From contig CP018226.1 of the NCBI GenBank assembly GCA_016865015.1, positions 4,603,501 through 4,667,500 on the forward strand: 64,000 nucleotides of DNA. Direction: 5' to 3'. This DNA comes from Rhizobiales bacterium IMCC20636. Lineage in GTDB: Bacteria > Pseudomonadota > Alphaproteobacteria > Rhizobiales > GCA-2746425. The notes beneath the pieces are model-generated. The model had not been told where the DNA came from and did not search any database. It saw only the letters and a program-made list of their open reading frames with translations. Shown one piece after another: positions 63,070 to 64,000 of the stretch. How positions within the stretch are numbered: the stretch's first letter is position 1; each line of letters opens with the position of its first letter. A program made the position numbers and the translations under genes.

Positions 63070-63819
63070 TTAACTGTCCATGCCGGTGATAATCCGTTCC
63101 ACCGCCTCCACCGTTGTGGTCTTGGGATCAATATCATCCGCCACAATCGCGCCGCGCCGCATGACCACGATGCGATCAACCACCTGAAACACATGATGGA
63201 TGTTGTGCGCGATGAAAATGCAGGAATGGCCGGATGCCTTGGCGTTGCGCACAAATTGCAGAACACCTTGCGTTTCGGCAACGCCAAGATTGTTGGTCGG
63301 CTCATCCAGAATGATCAGATCACTCTCAAAATGCATCGCCCGGGCAATCGCCACGGCCTGTCGCTCTCCGCCCGACAATGCGCTGATGGGCGTTGTTGGC
63401 GGAATGTCCTTTGAAATACCAACTTCTTTCAAAAGCTCGGAGGCAACGGCCGCCATCTTGTCTTCGTCCAGACGTCCTAAAAATTTCGAGCCTTTGATCG
63501 GCTCCCGTCCGAGAAACAGATTGCGTGCAATCGACAATTGGGTAACGAGCGCGGAATCCTGGTAAATTGTCTCGATGCCATGGTCGATTGCATCGGTGGT
63601 GCTGTTCATTTCCACCGTTTTGCCCTTGATGGAAATGGTTCCGCCTGTTGCCTTGACTGCGCCGGACAGCACCTTGATCAGGGTGGATTTTCCGGCACCA
63701 TTATCGCCCAGAAGGCCGACCACTTCGCCGCGATAGACCTTTAAGTTAACGCCGCCAAGAGCGTCGACCGGCCCGTAGCTTTTGGACACATTGTCCATCT
63801 GCACAAGTAATTCCGACAT
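63070..63819 (-). CDS. Sugar ABC transporter ATPase, single domain
   Basis: This is a 249-residue ATPase with one nucleotide-binding domain, as in the FrcA-type fructose importer of rhizobia, not the fused RbsA form. All motifs are intact: Walker A GDNGAGKST, Q-loop Gln in TIYQDSAL, signature LSGGERQAV, Walker B LIILDEPTNNL and switch His in IFIAHNIHH. It is preceded five bases upstream by a permease gene that runs off the window. Confidence 0.92.
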   Translation of the reverse strand: MSELLVQMDNVSKSYGPVDALGGVNLKVYRGEVVGLLGDNGAGKSTLIKVLSGAVKATGGTISIKGKTVEMNSTTDAIDHGIETIYQDSALVTQLSIARNLFLGREPIKGSKFLGRLDEDKMAAVASELLKEVGISKDIPPTTPISALSGGERQAVAIARAMHFESDLIILDEPTNNLGVAETQGVLQFVRNAKASGHSCIFIAHNIHHVFQVVDRIVVMRRGAIVADDIDPKTTTVEAVERIITGMDS

Positions 63820-63824
63820 CAGCC

Positions 63825-64000
63825 TTAGCCTCTCGATTGATTGCGGCGGTCAAGCCATGAGTGAAGAGCCATCATGCCGAGAATGATTGCGCCGATGAAA
63901 ATATTATAGGCCAGACCAGGCACACCGATCATCACAATACCATTGCGCATCAGACGCAGTATGAAGATTCCGATCACCGTGCCGACAATCGTGCCGCGCC
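63825..64000 (-). CDS. Sugar ABC transporter permease, C-terminal end only
   Basis: The last 57 codons of a minus-strand membrane protein are visible, ending with a TAA at 63825-63827. The translated stretch has two hydrophobic segments, including GTVIGIFILRLMRNGIVMIG and NIFIGAIILGMMAL, then a basic tail LDRRNQSRG. This matches the C-terminus of RbsC/FrcC-type permeases and fits its place before the ATPase. The rest lies beyond the right edge. Confidence 0.8.
   Translation of the reverse strand, partial: RGTIVGTVIGIFILRLMRNGIVMIGVPGLAYNIFIGAIILGMMALHSWLDRRNQSRG

Noticed and set aside
1..64000. CRISPR arrays, tRNA or rRNA genes, riboswitches
   Set aside because: I saw no regularly spaced repeats, no tRNA cloverleaf-like sequences and no recognisable riboswitch core in the intergenic regions.

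Overview
The window reads as chromosomal DNA of an alphaproteobacterium, probably a marine or plant-associated member of the Hyphomicrobiales or Rhodobacterales. The genus cannot be fixed from this sequence. The evidence is the dense packing of catabolic operons with ATGA and TGATG overlaps, many sugar and polyol importers, Gfo/Idh/MocA dehydrogenases and rhizopine-catabolism-like (Moc) genes, a moderately high G+C, and NAD-dependent formate dehydrogenase followed by formate-tetrahydrofolate ligase. I saw no tRNA, rRNA, CRISPR array or phage gene.

Layout. 0-5.7 kb: formate oxidation and C1 assimilation (fdsB, cut by the left edge; fdsA; fhs). 5.7-9.6 kb: a Gfo/Idh/MocA dehydrogenase, a GntR regulator coupled to a sugar isomerase-domain protein, and an inositol-monophosphatase-family enzyme. 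9.65-9.92 kb: a 278-bp MITE-like element lying exactly between two convergent stop codons. 9.9-23 kb: a divergent sugar locus. One arm is a SorC regulator, a TIM-barrel epimerase, an acetoin-dehydrogenase-like E1alpha/E1beta/E2 and an FGGY kinase. The other arm is a binding protein, an ABC importer and dihydroxyacetone-kinase subunits DhaK and DhaL. 23-31.5 kb: an aldo/keto reductase, then a sugar-acid locus (LacI repressor, tripartite TctCBA transporter, IlvD/Edd dehydratase, DapA-family lyase) with two near-identical palindromic operators around the divergent promoters.

31.8-42.6 kb: a polyol-type operon of SorC regulator, Tat-exported binding protein, two permeases, two different ATPases, an erythritol-kinase-like FGGY kinase, a D-2-hydroxyacid dehydrogenase and a GlpD-like flavoprotein. 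42.6-45.7 kb: a visibly AT-richer island with two translationally coupled genes of unknown function. The second carries a PD-(D/E)XK nuclease-like N-terminus, and the pair is the best candidate here for an undescribed, possibly defensive, system. 45.7-64 kb: a large cyclitol or methylated-sugar type locus. It holds three Gfo/Idh/MocA proteins, a PanB-like protein lacking the usual metal ligands, a MocE-like Rieske ferredoxin with a MocD-like diiron oxygenase, a LacI regulator, a mutarotase, a complete sugar ABC importer, a TIM-barrel isomerase, two SDRs, an RpiR regulator, another hydroxyacid dehydrogenase and the start of a further ABC importer cut by the right edge.

How the parts fit together (inference): each importer is paired with its own regulator and a short kinase, epimerase and dehydrogenase route. 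All four transport operons that contain both a binding-protein gene and a downstream transporter gene carry a strong hairpin just after the binding-protein gene, which would favour high binding-protein levels. A MocDE-type O-demethylation would release formaldehyde, which the organism could oxidise to formate and handle with the formate dehydrogenase and Fhs encoded at the left end.
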